This document shows positions 39,326-63,890 of a stretch of 64,000 bases of DNA, piece after piece (the stretch's first letter is position 1; each line of letters opens with the position of its first letter). Below the pieces are notes generated by a model. That model saw nothing but the letters and a program-made list of their open reading frames with translations, was not told the DNA's origin and ran no database searches. Location: contig NC_065538.1 of NCBI RefSeq assembly GCF_932294415.1, positions 77,761,834 through 77,825,833 on the forward strand, read 5' to 3'. A program made the translations under genes and the position numbers. This DNA is from Quercus robur. Taxonomy: Eukaryota > Streptophyta > Magnoliopsida > Fagales > Fagaceae.

Positions 39326-39929
39326 AACTCGACTCAAACATTTAGGGTGGGGAAGAACAAAAGTCATTGTTGACTCAAAATGAATGGTGGTTTGGATGGC
39401 TCAGGTCTTGATGGGTGGAAATCAAATTCAGTAAAATGGCAAGAGAAGAGATCGTCACCCGATATTGTCGAAAAACTCGAGATCTATGCTAGATTTGGCA
39501 AGATAAATCATTAGAAAAAGGAGGAAGAGGAGGATATTGAAAACATTGGGTTCCATTGGTTCCTAAAGAGTAAATTTGACACTCGACCAATTTTAGTCAA
39601 GTTTTGGACAAGGATAACTACCTCCAACTACCTCTTGCCATTGAAACCATTTGAATCCCAACAAGTCGATTTGGGTCGAGTAGGTTCATTAGGTCTTCAA
39701 GTTAAATGGACAATTGCAAGTTTTACGGATAAAATCCTCTTGTTTGATGCTACTACTATGTTGTATATAATATATTGGACATCGTACTTCAGTTACAAAA
39801 TTATATTTTCAATTAATCCATCGTAAAGAAACAAAGGATATGCTATGTCTGCTCACTCATGATGTCTGGGTCACATGTTGTGAGTGATATGCAACATTCA
39901 ACTTATGCATTTTAGTAAAGGATTAGAGT
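39326..39929. other. Intergenic sequence
   Basis: Continues the probable hAT relic that hosts the solo LTR. It contains GGGTCGAGTAGG-like sequence near 39673. No gene recognised. Confidence 0.35.
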
Positions 39930-40066
39930 AATGCTAAGATGACAACTTTTGGTACAACTTGTTCACATGACAAATTGTGAGTGGTAGAGTTGTAGACTCA
40001 TCATTTTTACTCTACTCACAACTTGTCACATGAACAAATTATGGTAAAAATTGTGGTCTTAGCATT
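39930..40066. repeat. Fold-back MITE-like inverted repeat
   Basis: AATGCTAAGA...ACAACTTTTGG at the left is complementary to the right arm ending TCTTAGCATT. Arms are about 60 bp and a CTACTCACAA / TTGTGAGTGGTAG pair lies at the centre. Confidence 0.65.
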
Positions 40067-40174
40067 TTTTAAAATATTACCCATGACTATGCACGATGCC
40101 TTTTACTTTTGTGCACCTTTAGGCCAAGTTCAAGTCATCTAACTTTTGTTTTTGGAATACAAATCCTACATACC

Positions 40175-40345
40175 ATTACCACATTTTATATTTTACTTTA
40201 TATTTCACTAATCACAATTTGTCATCTGTTATTTTTGTTTTTGTTTTTGTTTTTTGAATTTTAAGCTTTTGCTATTTTATAAAGAAAGTCAAATAAATAT
40301 ATGACAAGTTGTGATTGATAAAATATAAAATAGAACACAGAAAAT
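40175..40345. repeat. Second fold-back repeat, related to the one in CRK-1 intron 1
   Basis: ATTTTATATTTTACTTTAT...AATCACAATTTGTCAT at the left pairs with ATGACAAGTTGTGATT...ATAAAATA at the right. Poly-T and poly-C/poly-A runs follow at 40373-40450 and 40781-40829. Confidence 0.5.
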
Positions 40346-40780
40346 ACTATATTCTTGTTTTTGTATTTGTATTTTTTTTTTTTTTTTTTTGCCTAAAAGG
40401 CCTCCCGCAGGACTTAGTGCGGCTTTTTTTTTTTTTTTTTTTTTTTTAATACTTTCTCCTGTACTGCCAGTCTGCCATTGAAATTCTATCCAAAATTCCA
40501 AATTCATAATAATCCATTATTCAAATAATATTTTCTTTATTAATTATTGTCTTACGTCAGAATAAAAAATTATTATTATTAAGGAAAAAGAAAGCACTAG
40601 GATTAGGTAATTAAGGTTGGGAAAAAAAATACGATTTTCTTGACATACTTTCTCCCATTAACTGTGACTTCTTTAGGCCAGTTGCTTTTGTTGACTTGCC
40701 TCTAGAGAGTCTGGAGAGCCCACCTGAACCAGCCATCAATCACCCATATCCTCATCATATTATTTCTTATGCAACTTACC

Positions 40781-40785
40781 CCACC

Positions 40786-40816
<31 letters not shown>

Positions 40817-40829
40817 AAAAAAAAAAAAT
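40781..40829. repeat. Poly-C tract followed directly by poly-A
   Basis: About 23 C followed by about 22 A. A similar C/A pair occurs near 23167-23196 and a poly-G run near 23538-23555. Lengths are approximate, because homopolymers are prone to assembly error. Confidence 0.8.
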
Positions 40830-40904
40830 TTTGAAACAAACATGAAATTGAACAAATGCTAGGTGACCTTGCAATTGAGGTAACCAAAATGTGTTCTTTC
40901 AAGT

Positions 40905-40952
40905 GTAAGTTTGGATCCACGTCCGAGTTTTACTTTTGCGTTTTGCGTTATG

Positions 40953-40993
<41 letters not shown>

Positions 40994-41251
40994 CTACACA
41001 CGTTTCAGGGGACAAGTGCAACAGTAGAGTACTGTTTAGTACTGTTTGGCCCTTTTTTTTTTTACTTTTCTGTCTATCAGTGGGTCTATGTACTGTTTAT
41101 GGACCCACAAATTTCATTTTTTATCAATTTTTTCATTAAAAATGGATCCCACAGTACTATTCACACATTTAAAAATTATTTCGCTACAGTATTTTCAATT
41201 TTCAATTTTCAATTTTCAATTTCAATAAAATAAATTCTATCCAAACACACC
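40905..41251. mobile_element. MITE inserted at the 5' end of CRK-4
   Basis: The left end AAGTTTGGAT and right end ATCCAAACACACCC are inverted. Inner sequence (TTTTTTCATTAAAAATGG, CACATTTAAAAATTATTTCG, a repeated TTTTCAATTTTCAA) matches the MITEs at 33240 and, reversed, 52208. Its right end lies about 20 bp upstream of the first residues of CRK-4 that can be aligned to CRK-5, where the start codon should be. Confidence 0.7.
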
Positions 41252-41271
41252 CCAAATTTCCCAGACTCCTT

Positions 41272-45414
<4,143 letters not shown>

Positions 45415-45952
45415 TTTGACTAGACAAGATGCTTTTCAAAATCAGTATGTATTAGCAAGTGGTGGAACTTCTATTCCGGTTCTCAGATAGCCCTTGTTTG
45501 TGGACTGAAAACTGTAAACAATCGTAAATATAAGTTCCCTGTTAATTAGAACTGACATCAGTACGATATCAAAGTTGAGTGTCAATTGTATTTTTCATAT
45601 GGTAGGTTAATTTTGGATGGGGGTGAATGGCACTTCCTCAATATTCCATTCTCATCATGGTGGAGGATGAGGTATTTTAACTGGTCTCTTCTAAAATCGA
45701 CCTGTTATCACATCATATTATAATAAACATTTTTATAAAAAAAATTTGATGGTGACTGAGAAATTTCTGAGACACACCTTTAATGAATGTTTTATAATCT
45801 TTGCACTATTTTTTTTTAAGAGGAATTCTATTTATACATCTGGTCTCTTAGATATTTGTCACAAGAAGACAAGTATTTTGAGGAATAGGAGCCTATACTC
45901 ATTTTCATTTTCTTTTATCATTTATTAGTGAGGTGTTATGGATAACTCCAGT
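45415..45952. other. 3' flank of CRK-4
   Basis: Near-identical to 62696-63225 downstream of CRK-5. No separate gene. Confidence 0.6.
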
Positions 45953-46557
45953 ATTTTTTTTTTTTTTTTCTTTTTGAGAAATTTTTATTTTATTTTATTT
46001 TTTTGGGTGAAAGACAATTCATTAAAAACAACTAAATAAGAACATCAAGTTCATGACACATCTTGTTAACATACACTCCATTGAGATCATCCTCAAACAC
46101 ATCACAGGCGGACCATGAAAAGAAGAAAAATCACCATCTAAACTAAAACTCATCCTAGCAAGACTATCCGCACACTTATTCGCCTGACGGAAGCAATGCT
46201 TAACACGAATCTAAGAAATGCGGGAAGACAACAACCTGCAATCATCCAAAATAGGAGAAATGATATTATCTACATAGGATGGCTTGTTTAAAATGTCCAC
46301 AATAGCTTTGGCATCAAGCTCAATCTCAAGAGAAGTAATATTAAGATTGCAACACAAGATAAGTCCCTCCCTAAGCCCCCATAATTCTGCAACAAAGCTA
46401 CTGGTGATGTCAATACACTTGCTAAATCCAACAATCCGCCACCCTGCATCATCTCTAATCACACCCCTACACCTTGCCAAACCGAGACTCCCATTAGCCG
46501 AATTATCAGTGTTCAGCTTCATCCAACCTTATGGCAGTTTTTTTTTTTTTTTTTTTT
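45953..46557 (-). mobile_element. 5'-truncated LINE fragment with RNase H domain
   Basis: The minus strand encodes an RNase H-like segment (46211-46522): a first Asp in KLNTD, GVIRD, Glu in VAEL and Asp in IELD. This is the layout of the C-terminal RNase H of plant LINE polyproteins. An in-frame TAG follows SSRIS, after which the frame continues as CFRQANKCADSLAR. A poly-T run at 45953-45968 on the + strand is the LINE poly-A tail. The matching place downstream of CRK-5 (63226-63250) has no insert, so this is a dead insertion that post-dates the duplication. Confidence 0.75.
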
Positions 46558-47161
46558 GGAGAAGTTGAAGAACACCGTTTGAGTGGGAAAATTATTTTCT
46601 CCAAATGACCTCTAGTAAAGCCTTACCCATTGCGCGACTGTCAACGCCAACTTTTACTTTTGTGAACCTTTTGTCTAAGATCAAATCGAATAAGGAGAAA
46701 TTATTAGTTTGATGTAGTCCTTTCAACTAATGAGATGATCATCTATGTAAATGTGTGAGTGAACTTTCTAATCAGCATAAGGAATAAAAAATTACCAAGT
46801 GATGTCACATTTGCATAAATAACAACATTTTATTGGTTGGAAGGTCAGAGAGGACTGTGTTAGCAATCATTGTGGTAGATCTAATAATTTATTCTTACAA
46901 AGTATACTTGTTGTTTTTGTGCCTTTTTGGCCTAAGAAGCCAATGCATAGAATTTTATGGCCTTTTTTCTAATAACAGAACTACTCCTTTCTCCTAGGCT
47001 TTGAAATAATAACTATCTAAGATGAACTTTATTATTGTCTTATATCAAAATAAAAAAATATTAGAGAAAAAGAAAGCACTAGAATTAGATTGGAAATAGA
47101 TAGGATTTCCTTGACTTCTTTCTCCAATTAAAGTGACTTAGGTTAAATATATTAGCATTGA
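46558..47161. other. Continuation of the CRK-4 3' duplicated flank
   Basis: Aligns with 63249-63890. No gene visible. The alignment stops at 47161, where an LTR begins. Confidence 0.5.
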
Positions 47162-48237
47162 TGTTGTAAGGTTGAATTTTATCAACCATCTTGTTGTCTT
47201 TATTCTGTGCAAAATTTTCTTGTATTTTAGCAATTAGTAACCCTATATTTAGGTGGGAATTATGTAAGGGTAGTGTATAAGAAAATGTGAAGAAATACTC
47301 AAGATTGTGCAAAGAATTAGGGACTCGCGACTGGATCTCGTGAGTAGCTCGCGTTGCACACGTTCCAAGCATGCAGAGAAGCTGAACCGTCATGCCAGAT
47401 GTAACACTACAAGACAGAAAGTCCAGTCTAGCCGTTCAGTTACCTCACGGCTGGAACTCACGGCTCAATCAAGTCGCGAGGACAAGCCGCTAGCCAGCTC
47501 TGTTTTGAAAGAACTGACTCTTCGCATTCCATACACAAACAAGTATAAATACCCCTTACACCCATGAATTGTAGAGAGCTTCCTGAGAGAATATTGAGAG
47601 AGAAACCCTAGAGAAAGACAAGATTGACTCATCCCAAATCTTAACATAGACACTCTTCAAATTCCTCTACTCTCACCCTCTCCATTGTTACATCCTTGAG
47701 ATGTACATTACCAAAACCTTTTCTCACCATACCCACATCTGTGAGAAGGCCATTTAGTGGTTGGGAAGTAGTTAGGAAGGGACCAATTTCATATTGGTTG
47801 ATGCTATGGGCTATAGCGGAATCTGGTAAGCTAAAGAAGAAATAGGTTCAGCATAACTCAAATGGAGTAGGAGTTTGGAGGGGTTAGGTACACTGGGTAG
47901 ATTAGACTTGGAGGGTCTTCTACTATTCATGTATCCCAACTACATTATTTAGTGGATTATTTACCACTTGAAGGGCGACGGAGAGGTTTTACATCGAGGG
48001 CTTCGGTTTCCTCTTCGATAACACATCGTTATGTTGTCCTTGTATTTGCATTTCTCTTCCCTTAATATTTGTCATTTAATTTCTGTTGTGGATGTGATTT
48101 TATTTGGTTGAGATTGTTTATCAATTCTGTTATATGCTTATGCTCATATTCCGCACATTAATTGTTTGATAATAAGCTTGAATTGATAATTTGGAAATTG
48201 GGTAAATGTTCATAGTGTTTTATACACATTTTGAACA
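47162..48237 (+). mobile_element. Copia LTR, + strand
   Basis: Begins TGTTGTAAGG exactly where homology to the CRK-5 flank ends. A primer-binding site TGGTATCAGAGC at 48244-48255 and a Copia gag follow it, so it is the 5' LTR. The 3' border is approximate (TTGAACA). It contains a short spliced-leader-like, GC-richer segment around 47320-47520. Confidence 0.6.
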
Positions 48238-48296
48238 TTTAATTGGTATCAGAGCGGGTTCACTTATATTGGTTTCATTACCTTAGTGTGATCCTT

Positions 48297-48727
48297 GACC
48301 CCATATTGAGATGGATCGGTCTTAATCTTTAAATGTTCTATCATATTTTGATGGTAGCAACTATGCCTTTTGGAAGGTGCGGATGAGAGCATTTCTATGT
48401 TCAATAGATGAGGCTGTTTGGGATGCCGTTGAAATAGGTTGGACAAAGCCGGAGGCAGCCAAATCCACATGGGATAAGGCAACTCTCGCGGCGTCAAATG
48501 CTAATAGCAAAGCACTTAACGCTATTTTTTGTGGCATGTCTCCAAATGAGTTCCACTGGATTTCTTACATTACCATTGCCAAGAAGGCATGACAGATATT
48601 GGAGACCACGTACAAGGGAACAAAGAAAGTTAAAGACACCAAGTTGCAAATGCTGATCACTCGGTTTGAGGAGCTGAAAATGAGTGAGGATGAATCTTTT
48701 GGCTCTTTCTATAGTAAGCTGAATGAT
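48297..48727 (+). pseudogene. Copia gag fragment, + strand
   Basis: The frame reads YFDGSNYAFWKVRMRAFL then VWDAVEIGW, the N-terminal Gag signature of Copia elements. A stop interrupts it after IAKKA (48590-48592) and it ends at about 48727 (SKLND), where an opposite-strand gag begins. Protease and pol are missing. Confidence 0.75.
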
Positions 48728-49249
48728 GGCTATCACTTTGGGTCTAAAATCTTCAGTTAAAGATCTAAGAATCTTTTTAACAATTTTAGGTTGATCATAA
48801 ATTTCACCTAAGTTGTAAGCAGAATTAACAACATCATTGAGTTTAGCATAGAATTCATCAAAAGATTCATCATCAGACATCCTAATGCTTTCAAATGTAG
48901 AAGTTAATTGCTGCAACTTATTAATTTTAACAGCCTTTATGCCTTTATGCACAGTTTGGAGGATATTCCAAGCAGTATGAGCACCCTCAACATTAGAAAT
49001 TCTCTTAAATTTCTCCATAGAAACAGCATTAAAGATGGCATTCATAACTTTGCTATTGAACACGGCTGCTTCTTTTTGAGAAGTTTGCCACTCACTAACA
49101 GGAGTAGTGGGCTTCTCCCATCCATATTCAACGGAGTTCCAAACTCTCTCATCAATAGATTTCAGGAAAACTTTCATCCTTACTTTCCAATAAGTATAAC
49201 TATTCCCATCAAAGTGAGGTGGAATGATAAGAGAGTGATCGTATTCCAT
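48728..49249 (-). pseudogene. Copia gag fragment, minus strand
   Basis: About 174 codons of the N-terminal Gag region, uninterrupted from ATG to the head-to-head junction. The zinc knuckle and all downstream polyprotein domains are missing. It is similar to, but diverged from, the gag pieces at 48297-48727 and 50477-51061. Confidence 0.75.
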
Positions 49250-50149
49250 GACAACAGGGGGTCAAGGATCAATTCAGAGATCAAAAGATTTTCAACAAAA
49301 AGAGCAACCTGCTCTGATACCACTTGTATATTTTTAGACCCCTTAAAACACAACTAAATTAACCTAGTAAATTAGTCAAGTGATTACTTAGTCCAAATTT
49401 CAGATCTAGGTTAATACAATCATATAATCATATCAATGTAAAGTGCGGAATATAAAGAACATAAAGATATGATGACCCAGGAAACCAAATCGGTAAACCT
49501 TAACCTAGCTATCCTCAAGGTAAACTTAAATCCATTATGAAAGAATCGAAGTTGTATAATAGGACTTAGACCATTAACATCCTATTGCTACCTACCAGTA
49601 AAAACTTACTGACATGATCAAGTGCAAGCTCCGAGACCACGGACTCCTTCTTTCTTGGATTCTCTAGCAAATACAAGCACACCCGCTTGTGTTTTTTTAA
49701 GCTCTTTAATGTAGCAACTGAATCGATTACCAAGTTCTTGACATAGTCTTGAATCTTGGAAACCGTAAATATGTGTAAAGACAACCACCTCTTGATCTCA
49801 CAAAAGATTCACACATACAACATAATGGACAACAAAAAACGTGGCTAGGGTTTTCCCTTTTATATTTAAGACAAAACATAAAACCTACACGTCAAACGGG
49901 CTTGGGTTGAGTTGGAAAATTCTGCAGAAAAATATTCTACCCATGTTTTGATCGATCGAGTCTAATTCTCGATCAATTGAGCCAAACAGAATTGCACAAT
50001 AAATTCTGCAGTAACTCGATTCCAACTTTACATAAAACGTATATACTTTGAGCAAGTCTAAACAAGACTAAAACATGTTTTAATCATGGTTTGCCAACAA
50101 TACAAATTAGAGTTCTAATACATTAGTTCCTAATCCTTAGAACCTAACA
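48728..50149 (-). mobile_element. Copia remnant, minus strand: 5' LTR, primer-binding site and partial gag
   Basis: On the minus strand the LTR is 49325-50149 (+ strand TGTATATTTT...CCTAACA). The primer-binding site is 49311-49322 (GCTCTGATACCA on +), and gag runs from 49249 down to about 48728. The Gag has YTYWKVRMKVF, then VWNSVEYGW and DEFYAKLND, and is lost after LTEDFRPKV. Its left side is joined head-to-head to the + strand gag; its right side cuts the next element's gag. Confidence 0.75.
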
Positions 50150-51256
50150 TGTAGGATACTCCTTTTTCATGTGATCGAAACCTTGACACCCAAAGCACTT
50201 AGGTCCTACGGGAACAGTGTACTAACCGCCATCCCTAGCATCCTTCTTCACTTTGTCTTGACTCTTGAATTGGGAAGAATTGGATTGCCTACGGTCCTTG
50301 TCGAGGCCCTTCCCATTGGTATTCTTCATGAACTTCTTCAATTGCCTGGTGATGTAGGACTTCATCTTAGAATCTTCATTGTCTGAAGACTCATCCGTGT
50401 CACTGCTTTTGGCCTTCAAGGCCATGCTCTTGCTCTTGCTTGACTTACCAATCCTTGTTAACCCTAGCTCGTAAGTTTACAAATTACCAACCAACTCTGT
50501 CAAAGGAATCTTGTCAATGTCCTTTGATTCCTCGATCGCTGTAATCTTGGCATGGAATCTCTCAGGCAGAGATCTGAGAACCTTTCTCACAATCTTGGGT
50601 TCAAGGATGGTTTCCCCAAGATTGAAAGTTGAGTTCATTATGTCCTTGAGTTTGGCATAGAACTCATCGAACGACTTATCCTCCTCCATCTTAATCTCTT
50701 CGAAGCTTGTAATAAGCCTCTGAAGTTTCAAATCCTTGACAGCCTTAGTTCCTTCATAGGTTGTCTAGAGGATGGTCCATGCCTCCTTTGCAGTTTCAGT
50801 GGAGGATATCTTCTTGAATTCCTCATTAGTGACTGCACTGAACAAAGCATTCAATGCCAGACTGTTGAAGTTTGTTGTCTTGATCTTGGCTTCATCCCAA
50901 TCGGCTAGCACTTCCTTTGGCTTGGTCCAGCCTATCTCAACAGCTTGCCACACCTTCTCATCTAGAGACTGCAAAAAAAAAACTCTCATGCATACTTTCC
51001 AGTATGTATAGTTAGTGCCATCAAATAAAGGAGGTATGATTAAAGACTGTCCTTTATCCATGACAACAGGGGTTAATGGATCAACACAACAAAGATTAAA
51101 ACCTAATCAGAGTGTGCCTGCTTTGATACCACTTGATAGGCCAAAAATGAATTAACCACTTGTGATAAATTAATTGATTAATTAGCCAAGTTTATTAATT
51201 AATCAAATTAACATGCAAATGCGTGGTAACTCAAACAAATCACCAATAAACATTTC
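50150..51256 (-). mobile_element. Second minus-strand Copia remnant, cut by the neighbouring LTR
   Basis: The LTR part 51134-51256 (TGATAGGCC...) belongs to the same family as the three-LTR element at 13330 and is truncated. A degenerate primer-binding site (GCTTTGATACCA, 51119-51130) precedes gag. Gag pieces lie at 50765-51061 and 50477-50731 with a stop between them, then 50222-50425. A decayed zinc knuckle sits at about 50160-50215 (CFGCQGFDHMKKEY: the third Cys is replaced). It ends at LTR end 50149. Confidence 0.7.
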
Positions 51257-51978
51257 TCTCTCCGACGTCGTTTGGAAGAACCCCGGCGGTCGCTTGATCG
51301 GTCTGTCGTGGAGTGAGGATCATACTTTGGTCTGTATCGTTCAGAGGGAGGGATTGCTGAGATTTTATTGCTAGCTTTTTTATCTTTGAATTTTTATGGT
51401 TGCTGGTTTTTTTTGTTTGGGGTTTATTGCTGAGATTTTATTGCTAGTTTTTTGTTTAGGGTTTATTGATGAGATTTTATTACGATGGTGGCAAAAATTT
51501 TCTGGCGTTGTTTGTGGGTCCGGCGTGTGGCTGGTGGCTGGGTTGCTGGCCAGTGGGTATGGCTGAATTGGGTATGGGTTTGATATGGATGGTGGCTGAA
51601 TTTTATCTCTGCTCTTTCTTTCTTTGTGAGTATGGCTGAATTGGCATGGGGGAGAAAAAAAAATGAAGGCTTTTTTTCAAGTTTCAGCAAGGCGTGTATT
51701 GTTGGGTGGTTGTTCTGGGTTTAGGTTGGTGGTGGGTGGATGAGAAAGAGAGAAAAAGAGAGTGAGGGAGAATAGAGATGAAGAGAGAAGAGAGAAGAGA
51801 GAGATATTTGTATATATTATTTTATTTTGTAATTTATATTATTTTAATATATCATAGGTAAAAATAGAAATTGGGATGTTGGATGTATTGTAAAATGGTA
51901 TTGTATAATTGATAAAGTAATTTTTTGAGATGGTAAAATAGGATAGGATGAAATTTCCGGCTATGGATGCTCTAAGAG
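51257..51978. other. Unclassified repeat-like sequence between Copia remnant and the CRK-3 block
   Basis: Contains the repeated phrase TTGCTGAGATTTTATTGCTAG and a purine-rich stretch near 51740-51800. It ends GGATGCTCTAAGAG directly before homology to the CRK-2 upstream block starts. No gene is recognised. Confidence 0.4.
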
Positions 51979-52207
51979 CTCAAATCCTAAAAATATTATT
52001 GGAAAAATTAACCGAAAAAAGTTAATGGATATTTTTACAAATTTTTTATTAAAAAAAAAAAACAAAAAAACAAACAAACATGACTGAGTCTACATTTTTA
52101 TTTATTTATTTATTTCATAAAGATAATATCAAAATTTTACTAAAATAATAAATGCTCGATATCTTGGGACCAATGGTCCATTTGTTATCTACAGTTACTC
52201 TTTTCAT

Positions 52208-52540
52208 ATGGTCTGTTTGGATAGAACTTATTTTCCTGAAACTGAAAACTGAAAACTGAAAACACTGTAGTAAAATAATTTTTAAATATGTGAATAGTTC
52301 CGTGGAACCTATTTTTAATGAAAAAGTTGCTGAAAAGTATAATTTGTGGATTATAAACAGTACATGAATGCACTATTCACGGTAGAAAAGTCAACCTTTG
52401 CGATTACTGTTCAATAAACAGTATATAAACAGTAACCGCATTACTCCAAAACGTATGGAAAAGAAAAAAGAAAAAGAAAAAAAAGAACGAAAACACAGCT
52501 TCATGCATACCAGCTTCAGTGGAATCCAAATGTACACATG
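52208..52540. mobile_element. MITE upstream of CRK-3
   Basis: Left end GGTCTGTTTGGAT and right end ATCCAAATGTAC are inverted. The interior is the reverse complement of the MITEs at 33240 and 40905 (CTGAAAACTGAAAACTG, AAATAATTTTTAAATATGTG, CATTTTTAATG-like segment). The CRK-2 upstream region lacks it near 28487. Confidence 0.7.
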
Positions 52541-52643
52541 ATCGTCGACGTCTGTTTTGGTCACACTGCTGTTTTCAACCCCAGAGTCATCTGACCCCAT
52601 CGGTAACAAGGACACAGCATTAAAGGTTTTTTGCCAGAATTGG

Positions 52644-52656
52644 TTGACGTGTTGAC
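52644..52656 (+). promoter_or_regulatory. Paired W-box cores upstream of CRK-3
   Basis: Same pair of TTGAC cores as upstream of CRK-2, here about 200 bp before the ATG. Conservation after duplication fits WRKY-factor control, but recent common ancestry alone could explain it. Confidence 0.5.
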
Positions 52657-52854
52657 TTGCAAGTTGTGCATCTGTTGTGCCGCTCTACGTGCCACAAGAC
52701 TTATTCCGTTCGTTAAGAGACGCCCTCATCCTAAAGGCAAACTATACATCTTCATTGCTCGTACCTAATCCCATTCATACTCATCAAAACATGTACTGAT
52801 ACAATAAAAAAAATCTCTGCATAAATACCGAGAGGAAGAAATTAATTCAACAAA

Positions 52855-56500
<3,646 letters not shown>

Positions 56501-57492
56501 TTATATTTCAAACTTAAGTCTCTGTTTACCAAGTGATGAAGTCTTAAAAAGTTGAGTTATGGTTGCATATGACATTTGCTTATGGAATAAAAATTCAATA
56601 TGTTTAGAGTGCTCAGTAGTTCAGTTCGAACATCTATCCAAATCCTCTGTATGTTTGGTGTATATTATAGTTTTTCTCTGAAGATGAATAGATGGGATGG
56701 GCTTCAATTATTTAAGAATGTTGCAATTAAAGTCAATAGTTTCCAAAACTATTTCATTTTGAATCAGTTAAAAACCAACGAGGCTCTTGTAATCTGCAGT
56801 CCCATTCTTTTGGCAAATAAAATAACATCAAATAAATATAGTGAAATGAAATAAATACCAGAGATCAAATATGCAAAAAAATGTTAAATATCTCCAAATT
56901 CTAGAACACGTAATAGTCCAATCAAGCTAATCAACTAGTGGCTTTTTAATACCCCCAAAGGTTATAGTCGTTATCTTTCTCTTTCTTTCTTTTGTTTTTA
57001 TATTTTTTTCTCTGCACGTTCTGACAGAATAGTCAAAACAGTTGTGCCTCGTGATCCGGCGCAATTGGACCATGCAGTTAATCCTCCTCCTTCTCACAAT
57101 AGTTTTTTTTTTTTTTTTTAACATAAATTTGATGATAATTTAAAATAAATTTGATACAAAATTTATGAAAAACATAAAAATTTAATATTAAAAAATTAAT
57201 CATATTTTTGTTTACCATAAATTTTTTTTAAAAATACTTTTTAAATAATCTCTCTTAGGACATCTTATATGAAATCTTAGTGATTTAAGAGACGTGACAT
57301 GTACTTATCTTTTTCATTTGTTTAAAAAGAAAAAAAAAATCTTGCTACCTTATCTTCTCTCTCTCTTTTATTTTTGGTAAACCGCTACCTTATTTTCTCT
57401 CTCTCTCTTTTATCCTAAAACATTAGTTGGAACCGTCTCTCTCGTTTATATCTAAAGGACCAGTGAAGCTAAGCTAAGCGATGTGCGCAAAA
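56501..57492. other. CRK-3 3' flank and CRK-5 upstream region
   Basis: Matches 32534-33683 except that 57060-57275 carries different AT-rich sequence where the other copy has a MITE. A CT-rich leader precedes the CRK-5 start. No other gene is seen. Confidence 0.5.
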
Positions 57493-62695
<5,203 letters not shown>

Positions 62696-63890
62696 TTTGA
62701 CTAGACAAGATGCTTTCCAAAATCAGTATATATTAGTAAGTGGTGGAACTTCTATTCCAGTTCTCAGATAGCTCTTATTTATGGACTGAAACCCGTAAAC
62801 AATCGTAAATATAAGTTCGCTGTCAATTAGAACTGATATCAGTACGATATCAAAGTTGGGTGTCAATTGTATTTGTCATAGGGCTGGTTAATTTTGGATG
62901 GGGGTGAATGACACTTTTTTCAATATTCCATTCTCATCATTGTGGAGGATGAGGTATTTTAACTGGTCTCTTCTAAAATCGACCTGCTATCACATCATAT
63001 TAGAATAAACATTTTTTTGAAAAAAAAGTGATGGTGACTGAGATTTCTGAGACACACCTTATAATGAAAGTTTTATAATCCTTGCGTTATTATTATTTTT
63101 TTTTAGAGGAATTCTATTTATACATCTGGTCTCTGAGATATTTGTCACAAGAAGACGAGTATTTTGAGGTATAGGAGCCTGTACCTATTTTCAATTATCA
63201 TTTATTAGTGGGGTGTTATGAATAACTCCAGTATTTTTTTTTTTTTTGAGAAGTTGAAAAGAACACCGTTTGAGTGGCAAAATTATTTGCTTGCTCACTG
63301 CGCGACTATACACGCCAACTTTTAATTTTGTGAACCTTTCTGTTTAAAGGAAAAATTATTAATTCTACTGGGATGATTGTTGACATAGTTCTTTTAATTG
63401 TTATTTATGTAAATGTATGAGTAAATTTCTTAATCAGTATAAAGAATAAAAAAAAAAAAAAATTACCAAGTGATGTTATATATGCATATATAGCAGCATT
63501 TTATTAGTTAGGAGGTCATAGAAGACCATGTCAGCAATTATCCTGAGACCTAATAATTTCTCCCGTAAAAGGTATACCTATTTTTTTGTGCCTTTTTCGC
63601 CTAAAAAACCCATGTGTAGAATTTTATTGCCTTCATTATAATACTAGAACTACTCCTTTCTCCTAGGCTCTGAAATAGGAACTTTCCATAAATAAGAACT
63701 TTCCATTCCCCTCTATCCAAATTCATAATAATCCACGGTTACAATTAAGAAGAACTTTATTATTGTCTTATATCAGAATAAAAAAAATATTAAAGAAAAA
63801 TAAAGCACTAGTATTTGGTTGGTAATAAATAGGATTTCCTTTACATCTTCTCCAATTAAAGTGACTTTTATTAAATATATTAGCATTGAT
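62696..63890. other. 3' flank of CRK-5, duplicated from or with the CRK-4 flank
   Basis: Near-identical to 45415-47161 without the LINE insertion. Homology ends at TTAGCATTGAT (63890), the same point at which the LTR begins in the CRK-4 copy. No gene is seen. Confidence 0.6.

Noticed and set aside
40856..41233. 125-codon + strand ORF rich in Phe
   Set aside because: It is the translation of a 40-nt poly-T run and MITE sequence; no domain and no conservation with the other MITE copies as protein.
47307..47567. 86-codon ORF as a gene
   Set aside because: Lies inside the Copia LTR and shows no domain.
48908..49357. 149-codon + strand ORF
   Set aside because: Antisense shadow of the minus-strand Copia gag.
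57481..57492. Upstream ATG of CRK-5 as the start
   Set aside because: The equivalent bases in the sister pseudogene (33672) are TTG, while the second ATG is conserved and is followed directly by a normal signal peptide.
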